From positions 32,795 through 96,794 of the forward strand of contig NZ_BJDT01000007.1 in NCBI RefSeq assembly GCF_005405285.1: DNA of 64,000 nt. The letters are read 5' to 3'. This document shows, one piece after another, positions 55,875-64,000 of the stretch (position 1 is its first letter; each line of letters begins with the position of its first letter). The notes beneath the pieces are model-generated. The model was not told the origin of the DNA and ran no database searches. It saw only the letters and a list, made by a program, of their open reading frames with translations. This stretch comes from Weissella sagaensis (GTDB lineage: Bacteria; Bacillota; Bacilli; Lactobacillales; Lactobacillaceae). The position numbers were made by a program, and so were the translations under genes.

Positions 55875-57233
55875 ATGGTTGAATTACATTATTTTGGAAC
55901 AGATGGCGTACGCGGGATTGCTAATGAAGAATTGACACCTGAATTGGCATTTCGATTAGGTCGTATGGGTGGCGCTGTATTAACACGCCATGCCGTTGAT
56001 CATCGACCACGTGTATTAGTAGGACGTGATACGCGTATGTCAGGCCAAATGTTGGAATATGCACTAATTGCAGGTTTATTATCTGTTGGTATTGAAATTC
56101 AGCGTTTAGACGTTATTTCAACGCCAGGAGTTGCGTATTTAGTACGTGCCCAAAAAGCTGATGCTGGTGCTCAAATTACAGCATCTCATAATCCAGCTGA
56201 AGATAATGGTATTAAATTCTTTGGTTCTGATGGTATGAAACTATCTGATGAACTAGAGGCTGAAATTGAAGCTCTACTAGATGCACCAGAAGATACATTA
56301 CCTCGTCCAGCAGCAGAGGGTCTCGGATCCGTGTCTGATTTTAAAGAAGGAACTGCTAAATATTTGGAATATTTGCAGACAACTATTCCAAGTAATCTTG
56401 ATGGTATGAAATTAGCTATTGATGCTGCTAATGGTGCCACATCTGGGTTGGTAGCCAATTTATTTGCTGATATGGGTGCTGATTTTGAAACAATGGGGAC
56501 TAATCCAGATGGGCTTAACATTAATAAAAATGTTGGTTCAACTCACCCAGAAGCATTGGCCGAATTTGTTTTGGAACATGATGCACAAGTTGGTTTGGCG
56601 TTTGACGGTGATGGCGATCGCTTGATTGCAGTAGATGAAAAGGGGCAAATTGTTGATGGTGATCAGATTATGTTCATCGTTGGTAAATTTATGTCAGCTC
56701 ATGGTCGTCTAAAGCAGGATACAATTGTTACAACTGTTATGTCTAACATTGGAATGTATAAAGCAATGTCGGCTAATGATATGCATTCCGTTAAGACTGC
56801 TGTTGGTGATCGTTATGTCGTTGAAGAAATGCTCAAATCTGGTTATAATTTGGGTGGTGAGCAATCTGGACATGTTGTCTTTTTGGATTGGGCAACGACT
56901 GGTGATGGCATGTTGACAGCCTTACAATTACTACACGTGATGCAAGAAACTGATAAATCATTGTCAGAATTAGCAGCTGAAATGACCATTTATCCGCAAA
57001 AATTAGTCAACGTTAAAGTGCAAGATAAAAAAGAGGCTTTAGCTAATGAAGCCATTAAACAAGTAATTGCCAGCGTTGAAGCTGAAATGGGAGATGAAGG
57101 TCGTGTGCTAGTACGTCCTTCTGGGACACAAGATTTGTTGCGAGTAATGGCAGAAGCGCCAACACAAGAGTCTGTTGATGCATATGTTGATCAAATTGTC
57201 GCTGTTGTGCAACAAGAGGTTGGTGTTCAATAA
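55875..57233 (+). CDS. glmM: Phosphoglucosamine mutase
   Basis: Converts glucosamine 6-phosphate to glucosamine 1-phosphate for UDP-GlcNAc synthesis. 452 residues. It has [12 protein letters not shown] at the start, the phosphoserine loop [17 protein letters not shown], the metal-binding DGDGDR, and GEQSGHVVF, with [15 protein letters not shown] at the phosphate site. Start ATG 55875 lies after AAGGAG; an earlier in-frame codon at 55848 lies inside cdaR. Overlaps the next gene by one base (TAATG). Confidence 0.96.
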   Translation: MVELHYFGTDGVRGIANEELTPELAFRLGRMGGAVLTRHAVDHRPRVLVGRDTRMSGQMLEYALIAGLLSVGIEIQRLDVISTPGVAYLVRAQKADAGAQITASHNPAEDNGIKFFGSDGMKLSDELEAEIEALLDAPEDTLPRPAAEGLGSVSDFKEGTAKYLEYLQTTIPSNLDGMKLAIDAANGATSGLVANLFADMGADFETMGTNPDGLNINKNVGSTHPEALAEFVLEHDAQVGLAFDGDGDRLIAVDEKGQIVDGDQIMFIVGKFMSAHGRLKQDTIVTTVMSNIGMYKAMSANDMHSVKTAVGDRYVVEEMLKSGYNLGGEQSGHVVFLDWATTGDGMLTALQLLHVMQETDKSLSELAAEMTIYPQKLVNVKVQDKKEALANEAIKQVIASVEAEMGDEGRVLVRPSGTQDLLRVMAEAPTQESVDAYVDQIVAVVQQEVGVQ

Positions 57234-57547
57234 TGGCAGAAGCCTTTCAAACCTTAGATATTATTGAAGAAATCACACGTAATGATGGTTCAACGTATAA
57301 AGAGATTGGTAATTTATTACATAATGGTCAATCAGAATATGCAGTTGAAAAAGGCATGATTAAAAAAGTGCGTATTTTGAAAATCAATATCCCACATTCT
57401 GCTAATGTGATGAAATATGAAAAGTTTGTTAATGAAAATTTTGATATTCCAACCAATGTTGCCATTTCTGAGTTTATCGAATGGCAACGTTCACCAGAAA
57501 TGGATGCATTAGTAGACAAAATTTTAGCAGAAAATAAAGTTAGTTAG
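57233..57547 (+). CDS. Hypothetical protein coupled to glmM
   Basis: 104 residues, soluble, mixed composition. I do not recognise a family. Notable segments are DIIEEITRNDGSTYKEIGNLL, KKVRILKINIPHSANVMKYEKFVNENFDIP, and SEFIEWQRSPEMDALVDKIL. It starts on the glmM stop codon and is followed by a terminator, so it is the last gene of the tsaE-glmM operon and is translationally coupled to glmM. A role in wall precursor or c-di-AMP metabolism is only guilt by position. Confidence 0.7.
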   Translation: MAEAFQTLDIIEEITRNDGSTYKEIGNLLHNGQSEYAVEKGMIKKVRILKINIPHSANVMKYEKFVNENFDIPTNVAISEFIEWQRSPEMDALVDKILAENKVS

Positions 57548-57556
57548 TTATAGTTT

Positions 57557-57620
57557 AAGAGTTAGAAAATTTTGTGATTAGTCTTAATTTTTAGGATAAC
57601 AAAAATTTTCTAGCTCTTTT
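57557..57620 (+). terminator. Long hairpin terminator of the tsaE-glmM operon
   Basis: AGAGTTAGAAAATTTT pairs with AAAATTTTCTAGCTCT (G-T pairs allowed) around a 28-base loop, T run after it. Confidence 0.8.
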
Positions 57621-57699
57621 TATATTGCTTTTTTAACCGTTCTAAATGGAAATTTGGTATTATAAAGGGATAAGCTATTTAGTGAAAGGCTGGTTGGTC

Positions 57700-58947
57700 A
57701 TGAATATTGGGTTATTTACAGATACATATGCACCACAAGTTTCAGGAGTTGTCACGTCGATTCAAACGTTACGTCAACAATTGATTGCACGTGGTCATCG
57801 TGTATATATATTTACATCTACAGATCCAAATGTGCCAAGGGATGTTTTAGAACCAGATGTTTATCGGTTCCCAAGCTTACCTTTTATTGGATTTAAAGAT
57901 CGACGATTGTCATATCGAGGTGGAATTCAGGCCATACAGTTGGCAAAAAAACTACAATTAGATATTGTACACACGCAAACTGAGTTCTCGTTGGGATTAA
58001 TTGGTAAATTAGTTGCACGGCAATTAAAAATACCAGCAGTACACACGTTCCACACAAACTATGAAGATTATTTGCATTATGTTGCTAACGGTAAAATTAT
58101 TAGACCTGCAAGTGTAGCTGTGATAGCACGCAGTTTTATGGCAGGAATGACCGGTGTTATCGCACCGTCTAAACAAACGTATGATACTTTGACAAAGTAC
58201 AAAGTATCAGCACCAATTGAAATTATTCCAACTGGTGTTAACGTCAAACACGCTGAGTCAGAAGACACAAGTAGTCAACTGCGACAAAAATTAGGCATAT
58301 CATCGGAGACGCCAGTTGTTTTATCGTTAGGACGAATTGCTTTTGAAAAAAATATTGATACGGCACTAGAAATTTTTGCTGAAGTATTAATGAAAGTTCC
58401 TGATGCTATCTTTTTGATTGTTGGTGGTGGGCCAGCGATGGCAGCATTAAAAGATCATGTGCGCTCTTTAGAAATCTCAGATAATGTCATTTTTACTGGA
58501 GAAGTGGATCATGATGAGGTATATGGCTATTACAAATTAGCTGATGTTTTTTTGTCAGCTTCGATTTCTGAAACGCAAGGGTTAACTTTTATTGAAGCTA
58601 TGACAGCTAATACACCGGTTGTTGCAATACGTAGTCCGTATTTGGAAACAGTTGTGATCGATGATAATATTGGTGCCTTAGCTGATGATAGTTACGAACT
58701 ATTAGAACCAGTTGTTAATTATTTGATGGCGAAAAAAACACATCGTATAATTGGTCAGCCATCGATTCGTGAAAAGGTATTATATGATATAGATGCGGTA
58801 ACATTTGGACAACGTGTATTAGATTGTTACTCTGAGGCATTGGTTGTCTACCATGAAGAGGAGGATATGGAAGAAGTAACTAGTAATGATTTAGAATATG
58901 CAAAATCATTTTTAACTAAGACGCCTTTCCATAAAGAAGGAAAATGA
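57700..58947 (+). CDS. GT4 glycosyltransferase, probable diacylglycerol glucosyltransferase
   Basis: Likely adds glucose from UDP-glucose to diacylglycerol, the first step of the LTA glycolipid anchor. 415 residues with the GT-B fold: N-terminal MNIGLFTDTYAPQVSGVVTSI, HTFHTNYEDYLHY, the C-terminal LSLGRIAFEKNID, and the E-x7-E motif (SETQGLTFIEAM). The start at ATG 57700 has AAAGG 11 bases upstream. An extended -10 (TGGTATTAT) ends at 57663. Its context (second GT, flippase-like protein, ltaS) supports the glycolipid role; the exact sugar is inferred. Confidence 0.85.
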   Translation: MNIGLFTDTYAPQVSGVVTSIQTLRQQLIARGHRVYIFTSTDPNVPRDVLEPDVYRFPSLPFIGFKDRRLSYRGGIQAIQLAKKLQLDIVHTQTEFSLGLIGKLVARQLKIPAVHTFHTNYEDYLHYVANGKIIRPASVAVIARSFMAGMTGVIAPSKQTYDTLTKYKVSAPIEIIPTGVNVKHAESEDTSSQLRQKLGISSETPVVLSLGRIAFEKNIDTALEIFAEVLMKVPDAIFLIVGGGPAMAALKDHVRSLEISDNVIFTGEVDHDEVYGYYKLADVFLSASISETQGLTFIEAMTANTPVVAIRSPYLETVVIDDNIGALADDSYELLEPVVNYLMAKKTHRIIGQPSIREKVLYDIDAVTFGQRVLDCYSEALVVYHEEEDMEEVTSNDLEYAKSFLTKTPFHKEGK

Positions 58948-59981
58948 TTCGAATTACAATGTTTTCTGCTGCGGAGACAGTTCCCGGTCAGGGAGTTGGA
59001 TCAGCTTATCGAGAACTCGTGAATTTATTAACTGAAAAGTTTCCAAATAAATTTGAGTTGAAATTTAACAGCTTAGCGAGGTCGGATATTAGTCATTATC
59101 ATACGATTAATTTGGGCTTTTTCTTAAATACTTTCTTACCTGGTCGTGGTGTTAAGGTTGGATATGTGCATTTTATTCCAGAAACGCTTGAAGATTCAAT
59201 TAAGTTATGGTGGCCTTTTAAAAAGATTTTTTATTGGTACATGATGACGTTTTATAAGCGAATGGATCAAATTGTAGTTGTAAACCCAGTTTTTATTGAT
59301 AAACTAGTTGCACTAGGTGTGAAGCGGGAAAAAATAACATTTATTCCAAATTTTGTTTCAAAAAAAGTGTTCTTTAAGCAGCCAACCTCGCAAAAAACGG
59401 ACTTACGACGGAAACTTAATTTACCTGAGCAAGACTTTATTGTGTTAGGGGTTGGCCAAGTTCAAGTTCGCAAAGGTGTGCTTGATTTTATTCAGCTAGC
59501 AAAAGACAATCCTGATTGGACTTTTGTTTGGGTTGGTGGTTTTTCATTTGGAACAATTACAGCTGGGTATGATCAATTAAAAAAAGTAATTGATAATCCA
59601 CCAAAGAACTTAATTTTTCCTGGTATTGTTGATCGCTCATTTATGAATGATTATTATAATGCAGCAGATGTCTTTTTATTACCAAGTTACACGGAATTAT
59701 TTCCAATGTCAGCATTGGAAGCTTTTAGTACAGGAACGCCGACTATTTTGCGAGATTTAGAGTTATATCAAGCAATTATTGCAGGATATTACTTACCAGC
59801 TTATGACCGACAAGCTATGCAAAGTCAGTTAGATAAGCTCGCAAAAGATGATGAGTTACGACAACAAGTTAGTCAGCAGTCGCTGTCAGCATCAGAATAT
59901 TATTCTGCTGAGCGTGTTTCTAAGATATGGGAAGCTTACTATACAGCGCAAGTTCAATATAAAGATGATGAGGTAAATTAA
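58944..59981 (+). CDS. Second GT4 glycosyltransferase of the glycolipid cluster
   Basis: 345 residues. Probably extends monoglycosyl-diacylglycerol to the diglycosyl lipid. GT-B fold with MFSAAETVPGQGVGSAYREL, VLGVGQVQVRKGV and the E-x7-E motif (TELFPMSALEAF). Starts in the last codon of the previous gene (ATGA overlap), so it is coupled. Sequence similarity to LAB second-step glycolipid synthases is by pattern; donor sugar (glucose or galactose) cannot be told. Confidence 0.83.
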   Translation: MIRITMFSAAETVPGQGVGSAYRELVNLLTEKFPNKFELKFNSLARSDISHYHTINLGFFLNTFLPGRGVKVGYVHFIPETLEDSIKLWWPFKKIFYWYMMTFYKRMDQIVVVNPVFIDKLVALGVKREKITFIPNFVSKKVFFKQPTSQKTDLRRKLNLPEQDFIVLGVGQVQVRKGVLDFIQLAKDNPDWTFVWVGGFSFGTITAGYDQLKKVIDNPPKNLIFPGIVDRSFMNDYYNAADVFLLPSYTELFPMSALEAFSTGTPTILRDLELYQAIIAGYYLPAYDRQAMQSQLDKLAKDDELRQQVSQQSLSASEYYSAERVSKIWEAYYTAQVQYKDDEVN

Positions 59982-60979
59982 TGACAAGGCGAAATAGCAT
60001 TGTGTTCGTTTTGATGATGATTGCTGGTGTCGGAATATTTTATTGGTCATTTAAAAGTGTTAGTATGAAGCAATTAGTTCATGATTTAGGTAATGCTAAT
60101 TGGTGGTGGCTATTAGTAGCAGTATTAGCGATGGTAGTTTATCTATTGATTGAATCAGTAGTCGTTAAAATTTTTGTAGATGATTCACATGAAAAATTGT
60201 CATGGCCAAATGCGGTGCGCATACCATTAGTTGAACAGTTTGGTAATGGTATTACACCATTTGCCGCTGGTGGCCAACCAATGCAACTAATAACTTTAAT
60301 TCAGGCAGGTGTTGATCCAGGTCGTGCAGGTTCAATTCTATTAATGAAATTTGTTGTTTATCAAGCGATGATTGTTGTGAATTTTTTCATAGCCATGATT
60401 GTTGGTTATGAGTTTATTGCTGATAAATTAAAAGCATGGGCATGGTTCTTAGTGTTAGGATTTTTAATTCATTTCATTGTTATTGTTGGTTTGCTATTGG
60501 TTATGTATTGGCCAAGTCTAACAAGAACATTGGTTAAAATTGGTTTTAAACCAGTACAATGGATTAAACCTGATAAGGTGACTGAATGGCAATCCTTGGT
60601 CAATGAAAAAATTGATAACTTTCATTCAGAAAGTGTCCGAATGAGCCACGATTGGTTAGTTTTGATAAAAACAATTATGTTGACTTTGGTGCAATTATTA
60701 GTTTATTATCTAATTCCGTATTTCATATTATTAGCCTTAGGGGCGGAACATGTTAACATTATTTTGGTAATGTCATTACATGTGCTAATTGTGATGGTTA
60801 TTTCACTATTTCCAATTCCAGGTGGTACAGGAGGAGCTGAGATTGGCTTTTCAATGATTTTTTCAACGTTCTTGCCTAATGCAGGGTTGTTGGTTTGCGC
60901 TATGGTTTTATGGCGGATCATTACCTACTATTTGGGGATGTTTGCAGGAATTATTGCTTTTAACGTCAAGACAAAATAA
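59981..60979 (+). CDS. UPF0104/YbhN-family (MprF flippase-like) membrane protein
   Basis: 332 residues with about eight hydrophobic helices, matching the lysylphosphatidylglycerol synthase membrane (flippase-like) domain without the synthase part. Conserved segments include EQFGNGITPFAAGGQPMQ and FPIPGGTGGAEIGF. Starts on the previous stop codon (TAATG). Its place between glycolipid transferases and ltaS suggests it moves a glycolipid across the membrane (inference). Confidence 0.87.
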   Translation: MTRRNSIVFVLMMIAGVGIFYWSFKSVSMKQLVHDLGNANWWWLLVAVLAMVVYLLIESVVVKIFVDDSHEKLSWPNAVRIPLVEQFGNGITPFAAGGQPMQLITLIQAGVDPGRAGSILLMKFVVYQAMIVVNFFIAMIVGYEFIADKLKAWAWFLVLGFLIHFIVIVGLLLVMYWPSLTRTLVKIGFKPVQWIKPDKVTEWQSLVNEKIDNFHSESVRMSHDWLVLIKTIMLTLVQLLVYYLIPYFILLALGAEHVNIILVMSLHVLIVMVISLFPIPGGTGGAEIGFSMIFSTFLPNAGLLVCAMVLWRIITYYLGMFAGIIAFNVKTK

Positions 60980-60992
60980 CGGAGTTAAACAA

Positions 60993-61247
60993 ATGCCAAT
61001 AGAAAATAATTTAGATAAAATAGTTCATCGTATTAATGCGATGGTGCAGGATCGTCAAAAAACGCTACAAAAACGTGATTTTGGTATTTTTGGTGTGTCG
61101 GTCGTGACTGTTTTATATGATTCAGAGTCAGGTATGTTTGCGTTGGAAATTAACCAAGAAAAACGTAAGCGTTTTGCCTTTGATGATGTTGATTTATTAG
61201 CTATTGATGTCTATGAAGCGTTGTCAGAATTTAAGGAAACCTTTTAA
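60993..61247 (+). CDS. DUF1797 (YkuJ-like) protein
   Basis: 84-residue small cytoplasmic protein. The pattern VTVLYDSESGMFALEI ... KRFAFDDVDLLAIDVYEALSE matches the YkuJ/DUF1797 family, function unknown. CGGAG lies 8 bases before ATG 60993; the frame is open further upstream inside the previous gene but has no ribosome site there. Last gene before a 116-base gap to ltaS. Confidence 0.83.
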   Translation: MPIENNLDKIVHRINAMVQDRQKTLQKRDFGIFGVSVVTVLYDSESGMFALEINQEKRKRFAFDDVDLLAIDVYEALSEFKETF

Positions 61248-61363
61248 GGTTGGCAATAGTTTATGGTCTTTTTAATATGACACTTGTTTAATTGTTAAAT
61301 TGGATACTAAATTTTTAAAATTAAATGGCTGCTTAGCAGTTAAAACAGTTTGGAGAGAATATA

Positions 61364-63559
61364 ATGCAACGAGTTATGCTAGCCATAAAAAAGAAGTGGC
61401 CTGATTTTAATGCCACTGTTGGCTTTTTCTTGTTATCTGTATTTTTGGTATGGATCAAAACTTATTGGGCCTATAAAACAAGTTTTTCTTTAGGCGTTAA
61501 AGGAACGCTACAAGAATTTATTTTAATTTTAAATCCATTACCAACAGCAATAATCCTTTTAAGTATTGCTTTGTACTTTAGAGGTAAAGTAGCCTATTGG
61601 TTAATGATTTTAATTAATTTAATACAATCAATATGGCTTTTTGCTAATATGTTGTATTATCGTGAGTTTTCAGATTTCCTATCTTTAAATATTATTAATT
61701 CTGGTGGCTCAGTAGAAAATAATTTAGGTAAATCAATTGCTGAAATCATTAGTCCGTTTGATTTTTTGGTGTTTTTAGACATCATTATTCTAATATTGTT
61801 GGTTTTATTCAAACGCATTAAATATGATAAGGTAATTGTACAGAAGCGCTTTGCAGCACTAACAACATTGTTTGGTATTGTTTTAATGTTAGTTGGTTAT
61901 GGTATATCAAGTAAAGATCGTTCAGGGCTATTGACACGAACTTTTGATAATAACTACATTGTTAAGTATCTGGGACTTAATGAATATGCTGCTTATAATA
62001 TGTTCAAAACTAAGCAGACGGCTGATGTTAAAAAAGATGCTGATGCGCAAGATTTAAATAAAATCAAAAACTATCTAAAAGATAATCAAGCTTTACAAAA
62101 TGCCGCTTACTTTGGTAAGGAAAAAGGCAAAAATGTTATTATGTTCCACTTAGAGTCATTCCAACAATTTTTAATTGATTACAAAGTGGACGGGGTGGAA
62201 GTAACACCTAACTTAAATAAGTTCTATCATGATCAAAACACATTATCATTTGATAATTTTTATAATCAAGTTGGTCAAGGTAAAACAGCTGATGCTGAAA
62301 TGATGTTAGAGACTGGCTTATTTGGAACAGCTTCAGGATCAGCAATGGTTAATTATGGTACATCAAATACGTATCAAGCAGTTCCTGCTATTTTAGATCA
62401 GCAAGGGTACACCACAGCAGCTTTGCATGGGGATGTTGCTTCATTTTGGAATCGTGACAATACCTATAAATCATGGGGATACGATTATTTCTTTAGCAAG
62501 CCATACTTTAAAAATGCAGATAATGCTAATTACAATATTGGTTATGGTATGAAGGATAAGATATTTTTGAAGGATTCCGCAAAGTATCTAGAACAGTTAC
62601 CACAACCGTTCTATTCAAAAATTATTACGGTTACAAATCATTACCCTTATGATTTGGATAAGCAAAATATTTCTATCGCTAAAACGAAGACTAGCGATAA
62701 GACTGTTGATGGTTATGTACAAACAGCGCGTTATTTGGACCAATCATTTGCTGAATTCTTAAACTGGATGAAGAAGTCGGGCTTATATGATAATTCAGTT
62801 ATTGCGTTGTATGGTGATCATTATGGTATTTCTGAAAATCATAAGGCTGCTATCGCCAAGTTAACTGGAAAGAAGAGCACAACTAATTTTGATTTAGCAA
62901 ACTGGCAAAAAGTGCCATTTATGGTACATGCGCCAGGGTTAAAGGGTGGTGTTAATCATACGTATGGTGGTGAGATTGATGTCATGCCAACTATTTTGCA
63001 CTTGTTGGGAAAATCAACGCAAGATAATATCCAGTTTGGACAAGATTTACTAAGTCCAAATCGACGTCAAATTGTTCCATTTAGAAATGGTGACTGGGTA
63101 TCAGCTGAGTATATGAAGTATGGTGGTGATTATTATGTTACAACCACGGGTACAAAGATTAAACCAAAGGAAGATCCAAGAGCTAAAGAGATTATTGATC
63201 AGACTCAATCATATGTGGATAAAATGTTAACTTATTCTGATGACGTGCAAACGGGTGACTTACTACGATTCTATAAGCCAAAGGATTTTAAGAAGGTTAA
63301 TATCAAAGACTATTCTTATCAGCGGGCTAAAGGAATGAGTTTGTTGCAAAAGATGAATAAGGAACATAAAACATCAATTAAAGCACAACATGATAATAAA
63401 TCAACATTAAAGGACTATGTGACAGATGCGCCAGAATTAGGTGGTGAGCCACAAACTATTCAAGAGGTTTCTTCATCATCAGAGTTGTCTAAAACAGATG
63501 AGAATAACGGTGAGGATGATGGTGCAAATGCAACGCCCACAACTGATATTCAACAATAA
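61364..63559 (+). CDS. ltaS: Lipoteichoic acid synthase (LtaS-like)
   Basis: Polymerises glycerol phosphate on a glycolipid anchor at the outer membrane face. 731 residues: five membrane helices (to about residue 195), a linker, then the sulfatase-fold extracellular domain with HLESFQ (metal Glu), GQGKTADAEMM (catalytic Thr), LHGDVASFWNRDNTY and LYGDHYGIS (metal ligands). The C-terminal ~60 residues are Ser/Glu/Asn-rich and unstructured. GGAGAG precedes the ATG. Acts with the glycolipid genes upstream and with GpsA as the glycerol phosphate source. Confidence 0.93.
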   Translation: MQRVMLAIKKKWPDFNATVGFFLLSVFLVWIKTYWAYKTSFSLGVKGTLQEFILILNPLPTAIILLSIALYFRGKVAYWLMILINLIQSIWLFANMLYYREFSDFLSLNIINSGGSVENNLGKSIAEIISPFDFLVFLDIIILILLVLFKRIKYDKVIVQKRFAALTTLFGIVLMLVGYGISSKDRSGLLTRTFDNNYIVKYLGLNEYAAYNMFKTKQTADVKKDADAQDLNKIKNYLKDNQALQNAAYFGKEKGKNVIMFHLESFQQFLIDYKVDGVEVTPNLNKFYHDQNTLSFDNFYNQVGQGKTADAEMMLETGLFGTASGSAMVNYGTSNTYQAVPAILDQQGYTTAALHGDVASFWNRDNTYKSWGYDYFFSKPYFKNADNANYNIGYGMKDKIFLKDSAKYLEQLPQPFYSKIITVTNHYPYDLDKQNISIAKTKTSDKTVDGYVQTARYLDQSFAEFLNWMKKSGLYDNSVIALYGDHYGISENHKAAIAKLTGKKSTTNFDLANWQKVPFMVHAPGLKGGVNHTYGGEIDVMPTILHLLGKSTQDNIQFGQDLLSPNRRQIVPFRNGDWVSAEYMKYGGDYYVTTTGTKIKPKEDPRAKEIIDQTQSYVDKMLTYSDDVQTGDLLRFYKPKDFKKVNIKDYSYQRAKGMSLLQKMNKEHKTSIKAQHDNKSTLKDYVTDAPELGGEPQTIQEVSSSSELSKTDENNGEDDGANATPTTDIQQ

Positions 63560-63580
63560 TTAAGTTAATAGTCGTTATTT

Positions 63581-63635
63581 AAAAATCCCATTGGCACACT
63601 ACAAAATTACTTTTGTGGTGCGCTGATGGGATTTT
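63581..63635 (+). terminator. Terminator after ltaS
   Basis: AAATCCCAT / ATGGGATTT outer stem with GCAC/GTGC and ACAAAA/TTTTGT inner stems, followed by T. Confidence 0.88.
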
Positions 63636-63711
63636 ATTGCGCTTTAAACACGCAATTATTCGAGCATATTGGTTATAAAAACGTTCGTTAAAATTAAAAT
63701 AAAACAAGTAG

Positions 63712-63740
63712 TTGACGAACGTTGATTTCTACGGTATATT
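63712..63740 (+). promoter_or_regulatory. rRNA operon promoter P1
   Basis: TTGACG (63712-63717), 17-base spacer, TATATT (63735-63740). Confidence 0.85.
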
Positions 63741-63797
63741 ATATAAGCAGTCGAAAAACTGTGAGAAATTATACAAGAAATTGGTAAAAATAAGTTG

Positions 63798-63825
63798 TTG
63801 ACTTTCAAAATCAGTTCTGTATAAT
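63798..63825 (+). promoter_or_regulatory. rRNA operon promoter P2
   Basis: TTGACT (63798-63803), 16-base spacer, TATAAT (63820-63825), 86 bases downstream of P1. Predicted start near 63832. Confidence 0.88.
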
Positions 63826-63831
63826 AGATTA

Positions 63832-63990
63832 AGTTGTCAGCGAGACAACAACGTTGATCATTGAAAACTGAATATCGTTTCGATAGAACAAATGTGTAGG
63901 ATCTTCAAGCATTAAGCTTGAAACAAAAAACATTTGCGAAGTCAATTCGCTAATAAATTCGTTTAACTTCTGTTAAACAATTAAAACAAC
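63832..63990 (+). other. rRNA operon leader (pre-16S)
   Basis: Consecutive hairpins: GTTGTC/GACAAC (63833-63849), TTCAAGC/GCTTGAA (63904-63922), GCGAA/TTCGC (63936-63950) and GTTTAAC/GTTAAAC (63962-63979). The segment around TTGAAAACTGAA (from 63866) is a boxA-like stretch common in LAB rRNA leaders, the target of NusB-dependent antitermination. RNase III stems for 16S would need sequence past the window end. Confidence 0.75.
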
Positions 63991-64000
63991 AAAATTGAGT
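63991..64000 (+). rRNA. rrs: 16S rRNA, first bases only (cut by window edge)
   Basis: AAAATTGAGT resembles the usual 5' end of 16S genes just before GTTTGATC. Only about ten bases are present, so the call rests mainly on the upstream tandem promoters and leader. Confidence 0.5.

Overview
The window is 64 kb of AT-rich DNA from a Gram-positive lactic acid bacterium. It carries almost only compact chromosomal housekeeping genes, most of them on the + strand. Gene orders (efp-asp23-nusB, infC-rpmI-rplT, rpsL-rpsG-fusA, hprK-gpsA-galU-trxB, ptsHI, tsaE...murB...cdaA-cdaR-glmM, secG-rnr-smpB, LTA glycolipid genes plus ltaS) and protein similarity fit Lactobacillales. A Leuconostocaceae genus such as Weissella is my best guess, but the sequence alone does not prove it. 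I saw no phage, insertion sequence, CRISPR array or integrative element.

Layout. 1-6.5 kb: the 3' part of a cytosine deaminase gene, a two-component system, galM, pgi and efp. 6.5-13 kb: asp23-nusB, infC-rpmI-rplT behind an L20-type leader, a short prepilin peptidase on the - strand, and the str operon. 13-18.7 kb: potABCD polyamine importer, a membrane-anchored cyclophilin, and two - strand genes (unknown and universal stress protein). 18.8-19.5 kb: a free-standing structured RNA with its own promoter and terminator, then an orphan RelB-like antitoxin. 19.6-28.3 kb: yvlD-hprK-gpsA-galU-trxB, a phosphatase, fabH, a small unknown gene and ptsHI. 28.3-36.8 kb: a maltodextrin utilisation locus (GH13 glucosidase, MdxEFG, MsmX-type ATPase, GH13 neopullulanase). 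36.8-49.4 kb: tpiA, a serine-rich exported protein, eno, secG-rnr-smpB, a glutamine-type ABC importer, ung, pta and a choloylglycine hydrolase-family enzyme. 49.5-57.5 kb: one long operon from tsaE to glmM. It includes murB, a cation/proton antiporter and the c-di-AMP cyclase pair. 57.6-63.6 kb: glycolipid/lipoteichoic acid genes ending in ltaS. 63.7-64 kb: tandem promoters and leader of an rRNA operon, cut by the window edge at the start of 16S.

Regulation visible in the sequence. HPr, EI and HPr kinase are all encoded here. CcpA-type cre boxes lie at ptsH, the maltodextrin genes, pgi and (weaker) galM, so carbon catabolite control is a theme. Two matching palindromes mark a LacI/MalR-type regulon over the maltodextrin genes, but the repressor gene is not in the window.

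Most unusual points: ribosomal protein L20 carries a ~62-residue C-terminal extension ending in a HeH/LEM-like motif. A ~236-nt RNA of unrecognised class sits divergently from usp. infC lacks a standard start codon. lgt is missing from its usual place after hprK, and the maltodextrin-binding protein and cyclophilin lack lipoboxes. Triosephosphate isomerase has an altered catalytic loop 6. The tsaE transcript looks leaderless.
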